From Phytophthora colocasiae (lineage: Eukaryota; Oomycota; Peronosporomycetes; Peronosporales; Peronosporaceae), in assembly GCA_018806915.1 (NCBI GenBank), contig JAGKQI010000090.1, positions 1,612,001-1,676,000 of the forward strand: DNA of 64,000 nucleotides, in the 5' to 3' direction. This document shows, piece by piece, positions 20,174 to 30,281 of the stretch. Positions within the stretch are counted from its first letter, which is position 1, and each line of letters starts with the position of its first letter. The translations under genes and the position numbers were made by a program. Below the pieces are notes generated by a model. The model had not been told where the DNA came from. It searched no databases and saw only the letters and a program-made list of their open reading frames with translations.

Positions 20174-22923
20174 TTATTCATCTTGGCAATCCTCATCTAG
20201 TTCACTGTCAAATAAACAAGACGCTACCTCGCGTTCCCATCGTGCAGCAAATGGTATGTTGACTTGACATGAAGACAGGGGGACTAACACGTTTGCCGGA
20301 ACTGCCTGCTCCAACTCTGAATCTGTTAGCCGGGGGCAATTTACCACGTCGACAAACTTTCGATTCCGATTCAAAAAGGAGCACATATCGATATTGTGCT
20401 TCGCAATACTAGTGCGATGGCTGGTAACAAGCATACCACTTATGCCGAAATCCCTCTCGATCTGTGCTGAAGATGCTGGAATTGCGTAGATGACCCGTGC
20501 TGCGATAGGTAATAGTCGATAGTTGTTTTCATCATGTTGGCGCTTCCAAAAGTGCAAAATTGATTCGGTTTTGGCCGTCGTCGTAAGCAGCCTACTGGGA
20601 TCGGAGAACCACCTTTCGAGCTCTTCATCAATGCGTGCTTCGTGAACGTTACGCTGCTCCACGTGTTCGGCCTCTTCTTCAGCAAATTCCATAAGTTCCT
20701 CAGAAAATACTTGAGCAGGCTGGAAGGAAGGGAACTCGATAAATGATGATAGAGACTCGAAACCGGACGGCAACTGCTGCGGTATCTCGCAATTAGAGGG
20801 CGTACCGTACACTTCTGCTGGAGCTGAAGTTTGAGAGCCTACTTGTCGATATGGTCAACATTAACGCTCGCAACCGCCTCAGTACGGCATCCTTCACACT
20901 AGCAACATTTCGACTAACAGCGCCTTCATCCATTCGCAGGTGGGGCTGCTCCGGGTCGATGATCAACTGTTCGTTGCAAAAGGCGGACGATCTTTGCTAG
21001 GTTGACGTCTTGATTTTTAGGACGGTGCAGTAGCATCTGAACTTCCGGGATGAAAGACGACTCACGAATCCGTGCGTTATCCGTGTAGCGAGCGAAGAAA
21101 TTTTATGGAACAACTTAGCAAGTAGTGCTCGTGTCGATTTCACGAGTCTTGTAAGGTCTCGGACTTGGTAAAAGTGGGGCTTCTGTTGAGGCTCGCATTT
21201 TGTCTTTGGAGAGGTTGAGTTTCATCCAGGATAGTTTTGCGCAGTCGAAAGATCGACAAAAGGACATCAACTTGGTTTGTGTCCTCCTTGACTCTTGACA
21301 TTTAATGCCATGATAGGGTTCAGAAGCCCATACAGCTGAAGCAGGCTCAACTTGTCGTCAGCAATTGAAGTGGCTCTGGTGTTGATTTTCGCTCCCGAAT
21401 AGCTTTGTCAATACGTTCCTGGAACCAATCTTCGAGTTGGTCCCATTTTTCGAGCAATCGCCGGACAACTTTAGCGAAGCTCATGAATCGGTGCTCTTTG
21501 TGTTCGATTAATTGGGTTGTAGCACCAGCGTTTGCCATCTCACAAAGTTCTGAGAAGAGACTCCCCATTGAGGCGTTGGAGCGAACGGCGTATGTTGTAC
21601 TTTTGATGCGAGTAACCAATTCGGTGGCTGGTAAGTTCTTAGAGGTCTTTCGCTGAGGGGTGATACCAAACGCGTTTTTTGTAGCAGCGTTCGTAAGGTG
21701 GGGTATGCACCATTCCCATTGGAGACCGATTCCCTTCTGTCATCATCCACTTAACATCAGGGCCAGCGTCACTAGTGGAGCCGTAAAATCTTTCGTGGAT
21801 AGCCCAAAATCTTTAGTAGCTCTGTAATCCAGCGCTTAAATGATTCACGGCTTCCGGCGCTTCTTTCCCATACATCGGTTCATAGTGGCGAGTACCAAGA
21901 AGGATCGACTGGAATTCCCAGTTGTTGTCGACAAAATACACCTCAGACCAAGATATTTGGTCGCCTCTGTGTCTTGGAAGACCAAAATCACACACCATTG
22001 AGAATGACGCCACGTTGTTAATTCTGCTGCATTGTAGATGGGATTGAATAGCCTGTCGTGCTTGAATAAAGCTCAGCAATAGCTCGCGTTACTGTGTCGT
22101 TATTGAGAGTCGCTCGAACTCGTCTGCAACCACCAAGTTCTGCGAGCAATTCCGATTCTTCGTATTCTCCGGAACCGAAACGGGAGATTGTTGTTCACCA
22201 CACACGCAGCGTCTCGAGCAGCAATGTCATTCTTCTGCTATCAGCTCCATCAGCAATAGCACATCGTATGCGTTCTAGCTCCTTAGCTCGGTTACGTTTC
22301 CTGGTGTTCTCGGCTGTGATTTTACTGGCTGTCAACATGTGCTTGTCGTTAAGATGCTTGGTAGCTTTAGACGTATTACCAAACAGTTGAATTATCTTGT
22401 TATCACGACGACATTCGAGGCTTCCTTGGCATATCCAGCAAATGTATTCCTTGCCTTCAAGCGTGGAAGTAACGCGTACCCCCCAGTCTAGAATTATTGA
22501 TCGTTCACCACGGCGTCTTGGTAGTACCTTAAACCCCTCTGGCGGCACATAGTTTCGTATTGCTTGGGTAACGTGCATCGGCACAGATACTGACGAACTT
22601 GAACTAGCAACAATGCTGCCATGGACAGATGGTGGAAGGTCGGGCGCAGGTGTATGCTGGTTCATGCCAGACATTGCCGTCTCCACGAGTGCTGTGGAGG
22701 GCCCTGACCCTACTGTCTGTACTGGATGACCTGGTTGCTGGGTACTACCCACAGGACCGATGTCAGCATCTTCTTCTCGAGAGCGTTGACTCCGTTCTTG
22801 TGAACGGTGAAGGCGGAGTAGACGCTGAATTGTTGTGTTGAGGGTTGATACAGAAGATGTTGGGCCTACAACGCGATAGTAGCGAAACTGTTGTAGGGGC
22901 TTGAGTTGGGGGGGGCACTGCAA
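20174..22923 (-). pseudogene. hAT transposase, heavily decayed
   Basis: Reading from 22923 downward: a Ser/Pro-rich N-terminus; a BED-type zinc finger (ICWICQGSLECRRDN...ATKHLNDKHM) near residues 160-200 of that segment; core fragments at 21813-22079 and 21347-21750 in different frames; and finally the C-terminal hAT dimerisation domain at 20174-20812 (FWKRQHDENNYRLLPIAARV, then SSAQIERDFGISG). The domain order is right but the frame is broken several times, so no active protein can be made. The N-terminal open frame begins with TTG, so the true start is not determined. Confidence 0.88.
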
Positions 22924-23474
22924 AATGTAGTGTGAGCTGAGATCAGAGCCGAGTGCTCTGGAAAGATCTTTGAGTCGTTTCGCGTTTCATATCTTCGATA
23001 AGAACAGTAGCCAATAGGTGCTCTCGTTGTTACAACTTAAAGCCGTAACTCCAAACCTGAAACTCCAAACCTCCGTTCAGGTTTGAAGTCAGGATGGGTT
23101 TCATAGCCAAACCACGAAACCTACTTGTTTTGGTTCAGAACAACGGGGAAGTAACGTTCAAACCAAATTTCAGCGCTTTCCTCGGTTTGGTTTGTTCAAG
23201 GTGTGGGAAATCTCCATAGCCGACAGGTGCGTGCGTCATCACTTCTCGTCGCGTGGCGTTAGGGTTATCGCATTCCGCACTCAAGTGCCGCCCTCTGTAT
23301 CGCTTTATCAAAGTCTTTCGCAGTGTGCGAAGAAGTCGGCATTGGAGACAAAAGGGAAGTGGAAGCGTCGCAGTAACGGCAACAGAAAGAGTGTTTGTCA
23401 GTCCGCTAAGTGGCCACAAGAGCCTCAGTCCGGAACTTTCAAGCCCCAGACAGGTATTTCCCCCCTAGTTAAAC

Positions 23475-26400
23475 ATGGTTATGCGTCACGATAGCCAGGA
23501 TCTGGCCTCTATGATGGCTCGTGCACCGCCCAAGCGCGTCTTCTCCTTCAAAGACGCAGTCGTGTCTGCACCTCTCCCGTTAAAGACTCAGGCCGTACAG
23601 GCGGCTAAGAACGAGAAGAAACCGCAACAGACTTCTGGCTCAAGACAAATCCGCTCGCGCAGTATTACGAAGATCGTGGAGAGTCCGAGCTTCAAGAAAC
23701 GCTGCGAGGCGCTCAAGACGCATCAGGGACGCAAACATCATGATAAAAAGACGGAGAACACAGCTGCCAGTCGAAATTCTTTCGAGGCTGCAAGTCCCAA
23801 GAAACTGACGGCATTAGAAGAACTTTGTGAGCGGGAAATGCTCACGAATGAGAGCTTCAAGGGCCGCAAACGACCTGCTCGTTCTACAAGCTCTTCTCTG
23901 TCGTCTCCGCTACGTAAATCTCATTCGTCGTCGGAAAAAGACGATGGAACGAGCCAGGGAAGTGGGAGTCCCCGTCTCCGTGCAGTGTCCAATGACCGTG
24001 TGCTTTTACGTCGAGCTTCTTTGCCATTGGGAGCTCCTTCCGACTCGGATACTCAGGAGACACTTTCAAGTTCGTCCTGCGACAGTAGCCCCATGAAGGC
24101 AGCTGAAGGTGACGAGAAGTTGGGAAAGAAAGAGCGCTCTAGGTGTACGTCCAGTTCAGAAGCCTCCTCTCAGCCGCGTAGTCCCGTTGTGTCGGTCTCA
24201 GCTCCGTCAAGCACCTTGTCTATTGAAAGCGAGTTGTCACACGATCTGGCAGTTCGGTGCTCTACTGGAAGTAGACACCACTCGCGGAAGGTATTCGACA
24301 GCGACGACGACTTCTTGGACTGTGACGATACCAACAGTGAGTCTACGGCCGAGTCTTCGTGTCCAAGTCCTCGTCACAGTCCTCTGTCGCACTTCAGCTC
24401 GCACCGACGTAACGACTTAAACGAGATGGAAGCGTGCAGGGAGCAGGATGAACTGTCCAGTATGCTGTCGAATTGCGAAGAGGAGGATGAAGAAGCATAC
24501 ATGCTGCTCGATCGGATCACCAACTTGTCGGAGGAATTTGTGGCAAACCGCGAGTACGAGGAGTCAAACGCGCTTTCGTGGTCGGTGCAGCACGCGGCTC
24601 AGCAAGGAGTGATTACTACGCAGCTACAGCAGAACTTGTTCTCTAATATTTGCGAAGGTTATCTGGATGAAGCTCGAGATGTGCTGTATCACAAGTGCCA
24701 CCTGGTTCCAGCCGTCGGCAGCGTGGTGGAGAGCCCAATACAACCAATTATGGATCCAGGTGCATTGCAGTCGTTTGTAGACTATGTGGACAACATTTCG
24801 CCCACCGATGCGCCGACAGCGCGCATGCACAAGCTTCAGGTGCTCAAACAACTGTCTGACCTGCTTACTAAATGGGTCAAGATGGTCGGACGCGAGCGCG
24901 ACCTGAGCGAAGAGCACATTGCGTTGACTAAGGGATCTCTTTTCCTGGCTGGATCGTATCGTTTGGGTTTAGATGACCCTAACTCGGATATTGACGCTGT
25001 TTGTGTGGCGCCTTGGCATGTGACGCATGACGATTTCTTCGGCTCGTTCTGTCAGCTATTGGAACAGACGGAGGGAGTTTCCCACCTTGCGCCTGTGCCT
25101 AATGCGTACGTCCCGCTCATCTCTCTTTCATTTTTGGGAGTGCGCATGGATCTGCTTTTTGCACGTCTGCCTGTGTCGAGTGTGGAGTCCAACCAAAACA
25201 TTGATTCCGATCACATGCTGGTTGGCGTGCATGAAACCTCGATGAAAGCTTTGAACGCTCCACGTGTCAGCTCCATGCTGTTGTGCCTGGTGCCTAAGCG
25301 TCGTGAATACCGGATCGTGCTGCGAGCCGTGCGTGCATGGGCTCGCCGCCGTGGAATCTATTCGGCTAAGTTGGGATACTTGGGTGGCATTAGCTGGGCT
25401 ATCTTGGTTGCTTTCGTGTGCCAGTTGTACCCTAACGCGGAGCCCGCGAAGATATTTGTGCGGTTCTTCCAGGTGCTTTCGGAATGGCAATGGCCTCAGC
25501 CCGTTATGCTCAATATGATCTACGATGCTGGACTTGGATTTGACATGTGGGATCCCCGTCAGAGCGTGTTTGATCGATCGCATATTATGCCGATTATCAC
25601 GCCCGCGTACCCACACATGAACTCTTCAGTTCAGGTTTCGCAGCCAACGTTCTCGGTGATTTATGAGGAGCTATGGCGCGCTCGGTACTTGGCTGAAATC
25701 GCTGTGGGTATTTCGAAACCGTTCCCGACGACCGCTCCATCACCAGAAAACTCAGAAGTGGACTTGAAGGCAGCAGTTGTGTGTATGGCCACGTCAATGC
25801 CGTCATTTGACCAGCCATTGAATGCCATTCAAGGTGAAAAAGAAGTTGGTGAGTCCCAGGATGAAGCAGGTGCTTGGGACAAGCTTTTCCAGCCTTCAAA
25901 CTTTTTCATTCGGTACAGCTCGTACATGGTGTTCAACTTCCAGGCAGATTCAGAGAGTACAATGCACAAGTGGGGCAAGTTCGTCCAGTCACGGGTACGA
26001 AAGCTCGTGGATAATCTTCACCACATGTCGCCCGTTTCTCGAGTGCATGCGTTCCCACAGTATTTCCCTCGTACTTGTGGCGCTGAGCACCAGGGACCTG
26101 GTTCGTGTATGTTCATTGGCATCGAGTTCCACTACCGCCGGCATCAAAGTATTCAGGCAAAGGATGACCCAGAGGTGAAAAAGACATTGGATCAGACCAT
26201 TCGATTTTTCTTGGCAACAGATCTGCAGCAGATGGAGGACAAACAACCAGATATGACCGCTGATGCCAAGGTGCTGCGTTGGGAAGAGCTGCCTGACTTT
26301 GTTTTCCCGACTGGACGGAGCAATTCGGAGATGGAGCGCGCCAAGTACACTAACGATCTGGAAAAGATGGGCTTTTCGCAGAGCAACACCCCGTCCTTCC

Positions 26401-26546
26401 GCCCACCTTACTACGTGAACAGTTACAACCGCAACGGCAAGTGGAGAGGCGGCGGCGGTCCGCGCAAGTACGCGGGTGGCCAACGGAAGCACCGCCGTGA
26501 TTTTCGCAACGCACCACGGTCATATCCAAGCACACAGGCCGGGTGA
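23475..26546 (+). CDS. Poly(A) polymerase with long disordered N-terminus
   Basis: 1023 residues, single exon, ATG start. Residues 1-330 are Ser/Lys-rich and probably disordered. The nucleotidyltransferase core follows: G493-S494 in LAGSYRLG, the metal-binding pair D505/D507 in SDIDAVCVAP and the third Asp (about 559) in GVRMDLLFA. The central helical domain RAVRAWARRRGIYSAKLGYL and the YDAGLGFDMWDPR segment are typical of canonical eukaryotic PAPs, and an RNA-binding domain extends to about 900. The C-terminus is Arg/Gly-rich. The enzyme adds adenosines to mRNA 3' ends in the nucleus. The extended N-terminus is unusual compared with the roughly 550-750 residues typical of the family. The hAT element sits in its upstream region. 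Confidence 0.95.
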   Translation: MVMRHDSQDLASMMARAPPKRVFSFKDAVVSAPLPLKTQAVQAAKNEKKPQQTSGSRQIRSRSITKIVESPSFKKRCEALKTHQGRKHHDKKTENTAASRNSFEAASPKKLTALEELCEREMLTNESFKGRKRPARSTSSSLSSPLRKSHSSSEKDDGTSQGSGSPRLRAVSNDRVLLRRASLPLGAPSDSDTQETLSSSSCDSSPMKAAEGDEKLGKKERSRCTSSSEASSQPRSPVVSVSAPSSTLSIESELSHDLAVRCSTGSRHHSRKVFDSDDDFLDCDDTNSESTAESSCPSPRHSPLSHFSSHRRNDLNEMEACREQDELSSMLSNCEEEDEEAYMLLDRITNLSEEFVANREYEESNALSWSVQHAAQQGVITTQLQQNLFSNICEGYLDEARDVLYHKCHLVPAVGSVVESPIQPIMDPGALQSFVDYVDNISPTDAPTARMHKLQVLKQLSDLLTKWVKMVGRERDLSEEHIALTKGSLFLAGSYRLGLDDPNSDIDAVCVAPWHVTHDDFFGSFCQLLEQTEGVSHLAPVPNAYVPLISLSFLGVRMDLLFARLPVSSVESNQNIDSDHMLVGVHETSMKALNAPRVSSMLLCLVPKRREYRIVLRAVRAWARRRGIYSAKLGYLGGISWAILVAFVCQLYPNAEPAKIFVRFFQVLSEWQWPQPVMLNMIYDAGLGFDMWDPRQSVFDRSHIMPIITPAYPHMNSSVQVSQPTFSVIYEELWRARYLAEIAVGISKPFPTTAPSPENSEVDLKAAVVCMATSMPSFDQPLNAIQGEKEVGESQDEAGAWDKLFQPSNFFIRYSSYMVFNFQADSESTMHKWGKFVQSRVRKLVDNLHHMSPVSRVHAFPQYFPRTCGAEHQGPGSCMFIGIEFHYRRHQSIQAKDDPEVKKTLDQTIRFFLATDLQQMEDKQPDMTADAKVLRWEELPDFVFPTGRSNSEMERAKYTNDLEKMGFSQSNTPSFRPPYYVNSYNRNGKWRGGGGPRKYAGGQRKHRRDFRNAPRSYPSTQAG

Positions 26547-27458
26547 ATGAACTTGCAGCGAGCCCGTTGTTCGTAACTGGAGAACAAGCTCAATACGTCA
26601 TGAAGACGGTGGATCGTTTATGACGTACATACCTACGTATTTAGACGAACGACGCCCACTTCATTATTGAAGTGTCAGGTTGTCGAAGCTGGCTTGGTGG
26701 TGATAGCAAGCCTGCAGGTGAACCCACGAAGGAAAGAGATCGCGCCAAACAAGCACAGGGGTTTGAAATTGCGGACTCCAGCCGCTTCGGCGGAAACGTG
26801 CCGGTGCCTCGCGCTACAGCCAGCCGCCTAAAGCGTTCTGTACCATCATCATGAGTGTTTATTATGACCCTAGATGTAGCTGACGCACAAAACGAGAAGA
26901 AAAAGAAAAAAGATAACACCAGAAAAATTAAAAAAATAAACGTCTTGAAGACTTCAAGTTACATGTAGCAGAATACTCTGCATCTGCTTCGATCGCAGGA
27001 TATGATCGTGTTACAGTTCATTTCAATGTTGAGTTTACAAATGCTATTGCGCTTCATTCCCATTCCAGAAAGAGCGTGTTCGGAACGATTCACCCTGAAC
27101 CAAGCACTGCTTGAAGCAAAGGTTGCTCTAAGATCGCTTGACGAAATTCACTTGGACAGTCAAGTGTGTAAACACAAACCGGCGCTGCTTGGTGGTCTCC
27201 GTTGAAGTTTGGTGGCTAATGTGCAAAAGTAAGGCATCTTTAATCCCGAGATTAATCGATCGAAGCGAAGCGAACAGCCCATGGCAAAAGTATCAAGTTC
27301 GTGGCGTCGCATGGCCGCTTTCGCAGGTGTTTTTTATCCAGGGATGCACGTTGATCACCCGCTTTCTATACTCAATCCGAGGCTGCATGGTGTGACTCGG
27401 GTTGCCTCTGGCTCTTCCAGTGCTAAGCCTCTGAGATCGCCCGAGCCCGAGCACTTTG
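26547..27458. other. Spacer between poly(A) polymerase and the GH32 cluster
   Basis: No gene is recognised. An A-rich stretch at 26888-26940 could supply polyadenylation signals for the poly(A) polymerase. One TACATGTA palindrome occurs near 26963. Confidence 0.55.
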
Positions 27459-27474
27459 TCATTCTTCAATTTTC
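27459..27474 (+). promoter_or_regulatory. Oomycete Inr/FPR core promoter of GH32 copy 1
   Basis: TCATTCTTCAATTTTC is a near-ideal oomycete initiator plus flanking promoter region. It lies 51 bp before the ATG at 27510 and excludes any start further upstream. Confidence 0.85.
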
Positions 27475-27509
27475 TTCGCCCCACCGAAGACCTTCCCAGC
27501 CAACCAAAG

Positions 27510-29372
27510 ATGAAGGTGATCCCAAGCGTCCTGGCCTTGAGTGCTTTTGTCACCGCGCTCGTCTTCAGCCCACAGACGGCTTGTGCTCAAGTTGTCGTTG
27601 AAGCTGAACCCGGCACCGACTTGTTCGAGCAGTACCGACCGGTTTACCACTTCACCCCTCGGAAGAAGTGGATGAACGACCCGTGCGCGCCGTACTACGA
27701 CAAAGCCACTGGTCTGTATCACATGTTCTACCAGTCGAACCCGAACTCGACCGTTTGGGGCAACATGACTTGGGGTCACGCCGTCTCGAAGGACCAAGTG
27801 ACCTGGGAGGACTACCCGGATGCGCTTCACCCGTTCGAGGACAAGTGGGACAACTTGGGCGTGTTCTCAGGTTTCGCCATGGACAAGGCTATCGACGGTA
27901 AGCACACCGTGTTCTACACGGGTGTGACTGCTCTCCCCATTTCGTGGAGGAAGGAGTACCTGTTCGGTGAGCACGTTGTGTACGCCACCACGGACGATGG
28001 CGGTAAGACGTGGCAGAAGGGCAGTGAACCTCTGATTGAGCTGCCTCCTCAGGGTCTCAACGTCACTGGTTGGCGCGACCCGATGCCTTTCCACTCGCAA
28101 TCGCTCGATGCTCACTTCGGATACGATGCCTCCAAGAGTAGCAACTACATCCTTGTTGCTGGTGGTATTCACGACGTGGGTCCGCGTATCTTCCTGTATC
28201 ACGCTGAGGACTACGTGAACTGGGAGTACAAGGGTTACCTGCTCTCGCAGGAGAAGAACACCACGTTCTCACCCTACAGCGCGAACTGGGGGTACAACTT
28301 CGAAACCACCATCTACCGCGAGATGAAGGACGAAGACGGAGAGCTCCACAACGTGATGCTGTTCGCTGCAGAAGGCGACCCGAACCGGTATCCGATGTGG
28401 GCCACGGGCTCGTTTTCTGGCGGTGGCTGTGGCGTAGAGACTGATCCCGAAGCTGGTTTCTTTACTCCCCTGATGGTCGGCATTTCGGACCGCAGTGACT
28501 GGTACGCTAACAGCATTTACACTGACAAGGACGGCAAGAACGTCTTAATCGGTTGGATCACTGAGGACAACAACTTCACCACCGGACAACCCCAGGGATG
28601 GGATGGCATGCTCTCAGTGCCTCGTGAGGTCGGAATCACGATTCTTCGTAACATTTCAGACGTCGATGAGCACCTGGTCGGCAAGGGCGACTGGATCGTG
28701 TCCGACTCGAAGGATGTGACTTGTGCCGACGGATCAGCCAAGCAGAGCAAAACCATCAAGACGCTTGGTGTGAAGCCTCTGAGCGACCTGCAACTGCTCC
28801 GCAACGAGAACTCCCTCGAGGAGGTGGCTACTGTGTCGGTGAACGGTACGTCGCAGGTGCTGAACTCGACGGGTGCTTCATTCGAACTGATCGCTGAGGT
28901 GGCGGAGCTCGAGCGTGGCAGCAAGGTTGGCTTCGAGGTTCGTCGCAGCTCTTCCGGTGACGAGGTGACCACGATCGTGTATGACGACGCGGAGAAGAAG
29001 GTGGTGATTGACCGTTCGAAGAGTTCGACTGCTGACTGCGCTGTGTTCAAGGACAACGGCGTGAAGCCGATTTCGGAGTCGATCTGGGGCCACTTCTACC
29101 TGTACGACCTGTTCACGGGCGCTTCGAAGAACGACGTGTGTGAGGCCACCCGCGAGAAGTTGAACTTCCACGTGTTCGTGGATGTCTCCAGTGTGGAGGT
29201 GTTCGTGAACGACCGTTTCGCGCTGTCGGCTCGTATCTACCCGTGCGCGACGCAGTCGAAGTCGGATGGCATTGCTCTGACGTCTTCTGGTGACGCAACG
29301 TTCGAGAACGTGCAGGTGTGGACGAACCCGAAGCATGCGTGGGCTGAGACCCGCACGGAGCCGACCTTCTAA
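27510..29372 (+). CDS. Secreted GH32 beta-fructofuranosidase/invertase (copy 1)
   Basis: 620 residues from the ATG at 27510, which gives a signal peptide (MKVIPSVLALSAFVTALVFS, cleavage near residue 26). GH32 signatures: nucleophile D57 in KKWMNDPCAPYY, VFSGFAM near 118-123, the RDP motif at 189-191 (GWRDP), and the acid/base Glu (about 265) in NFETTIYRE; a beta-sandwich domain fills the C-terminal third. The enzyme releases fructose from sucrose or fructans by a retaining mechanism, outside the cell. No introns are seen. Its 3' half is almost identical to copy 2 while the 5' half is clearly diverged. Confidence 0.94.
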   Translation: MKVIPSVLALSAFVTALVFSPQTACAQVVVEAEPGTDLFEQYRPVYHFTPRKKWMNDPCAPYYDKATGLYHMFYQSNPNSTVWGNMTWGHAVSKDQVTWEDYPDALHPFEDKWDNLGVFSGFAMDKAIDGKHTVFYTGVTALPISWRKEYLFGEHVVYATTDDGGKTWQKGSEPLIELPPQGLNVTGWRDPMPFHSQSLDAHFGYDASKSSNYILVAGGIHDVGPRIFLYHAEDYVNWEYKGYLLSQEKNTTFSPYSANWGYNFETTIYREMKDEDGELHNVMLFAAEGDPNRYPMWATGSFSGGGCGVETDPEAGFFTPLMVGISDRSDWYANSIYTDKDGKNVLIGWITEDNNFTTGQPQGWDGMLSVPREVGITILRNISDVDEHLVGKGDWIVSDSKDVTCADGSAKQSKTIKTLGVKPLSDLQLLRNENSLEEVATVSVNGTSQVLNSTGASFELIAEVAELERGSKVGFEVRRSSSGDEVTTIVYDDAEKKVVIDRSKSSTADCAVFKDNGVKPISESIWGHFYLYDLFTGASKNDVCEATREKLNFHVFVDVSSVEVFVNDRFALSARIYPCATQSKSDGIALTSSGDATFENVQVWTNPKHAWAETRTEPTF

Positions 29373-29708
29373 GCCCGTACGAGACTTACCTTGCGATGTT
29401 CATTGAGCATACATAAATGTATTAACCTACCTAAGTTTTCTGTGCTTCTTGAAATCTTCAACAAGAAGTTATGTGTACCGAGTTTTTGCTTTAGATTCGC
29501 CTCTCAACGTGCTCTAGAATGGATGGATACTTCCTTGCGGTGACAACGATTGTACTAGTATTTTATTTAAATATTTAAAAAAGAGAAGACAGTAATAAGA
29601 AACAGAATACGTATCTCTAAAAGTACCCTCGCGTAATTGCAAACTGTACAGTGTATTGCCTTGTTTCATTGTCTCCTCTTTGTCTATTCGAGCCTACACG
29701 AAGTTCTA

Positions 29709-30281
29709 CTATACTAGCAGCCGGTTCCACCAGCGATTCGCAGGAAGCTCGTTTTCGAGGATACCGTTTGTTAGCACGACCCAAATGAAACCAAAGGTGA
29801 TGGATGTACAACACCGTTAGAAACCCCATGAGTTTGCTCTTGTTGCCGACGCGTCTGAGTTCATGGTCTGACCAGGAAGCCAAAACACGAAAGCAATCGA
29901 CGCGAGATTGAAGGCGTAAGTGATGAGGTAGGGCACGCGGACCTCGTGGTTGTCCTTCGTGACCTGCGCTGTTGTGAGTTTGAAGTGTGCGTCGATGGAC
30001 TTGTACATGACAGTGGAGAAGGACGTGCCGATGTTGTTGATGCTGATGATCAAACCCATGATGGTCGCCTCATTTCCTGGTTCAGCGATTTCGATCACAA
30101 ACAGCTTCGCAATCAGCTCACCAATGGCAGTGAGCACCTGTGCGATCAAGGGCACACCCAACCAGAACCACTGGCTTCGATACAGACCCAAATCGTGAGG
30201 AACGTCGGGAAGCAGTCGATCACCACGACGACAACTTAGCAAACGATAACGACCCAGCGCCAATTCCAGTGGAGCCCCCAC
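29709..30281 (-). pseudogene. Folate-biopterin transporter (BT1/FBT) family, C-terminal remnant
   Basis: Pieces of the last transmembrane helices of an oomycete FBT transporter are spread over three frames: VVVIDCFPTFLTIW near 30220, then RSQWFWLGVPLIAQVLTAIG and EIAEPGNEATIMGLIISINN with two further helices (29817-30170), then RRVGNKSKLMGFLTVLY near 29830, then ITFGFIWVVLTN near 29785. At least three frameshifts separate them. The N-terminal two-thirds of the gene are absent. FBT proteins are 12-helix importers of folates or pterins; this copy cannot work. It lies between two GH32 copies and may have been carried along or truncated by their duplication. Confidence 0.75.

Larger units (their letters stand above)
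18210..23213. mobile_element. hAT-family transposon with 8-bp target duplication
   Basis: The target site GGAAATCT is duplicated exactly at 18210-18217 and 23206-23213. Between the copies the element (18218-23205, 4988 bp) begins CACGCCCTGAACAAACCAAA and ends in the inverse of CACACCTTGAACAAACCAAA, a terminal inverted repeat with two mismatches over about 22 bp. CCAAACC motifs recur at both subterminal regions. An 8-bp duplication and a transposase with BED finger and C-terminal dimerisation domain define hAT. Inside are two convergent decayed genes: a plus-strand coiled-coil ORF (18399-19976) and the minus-strand transposase (20174-22923). The insertion lies about 260 bp upstream of the poly(A) polymerase start, so it may alter that promoter. 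Confidence 0.9.

Noticed and set aside
28517..29336. Long antisense frames inside GH32 genes (also 32510-33485 and 33687-35624)
   Set aside because: Shadows caused by codon bias of the GH32 genes; repeated at the same place in each copy.
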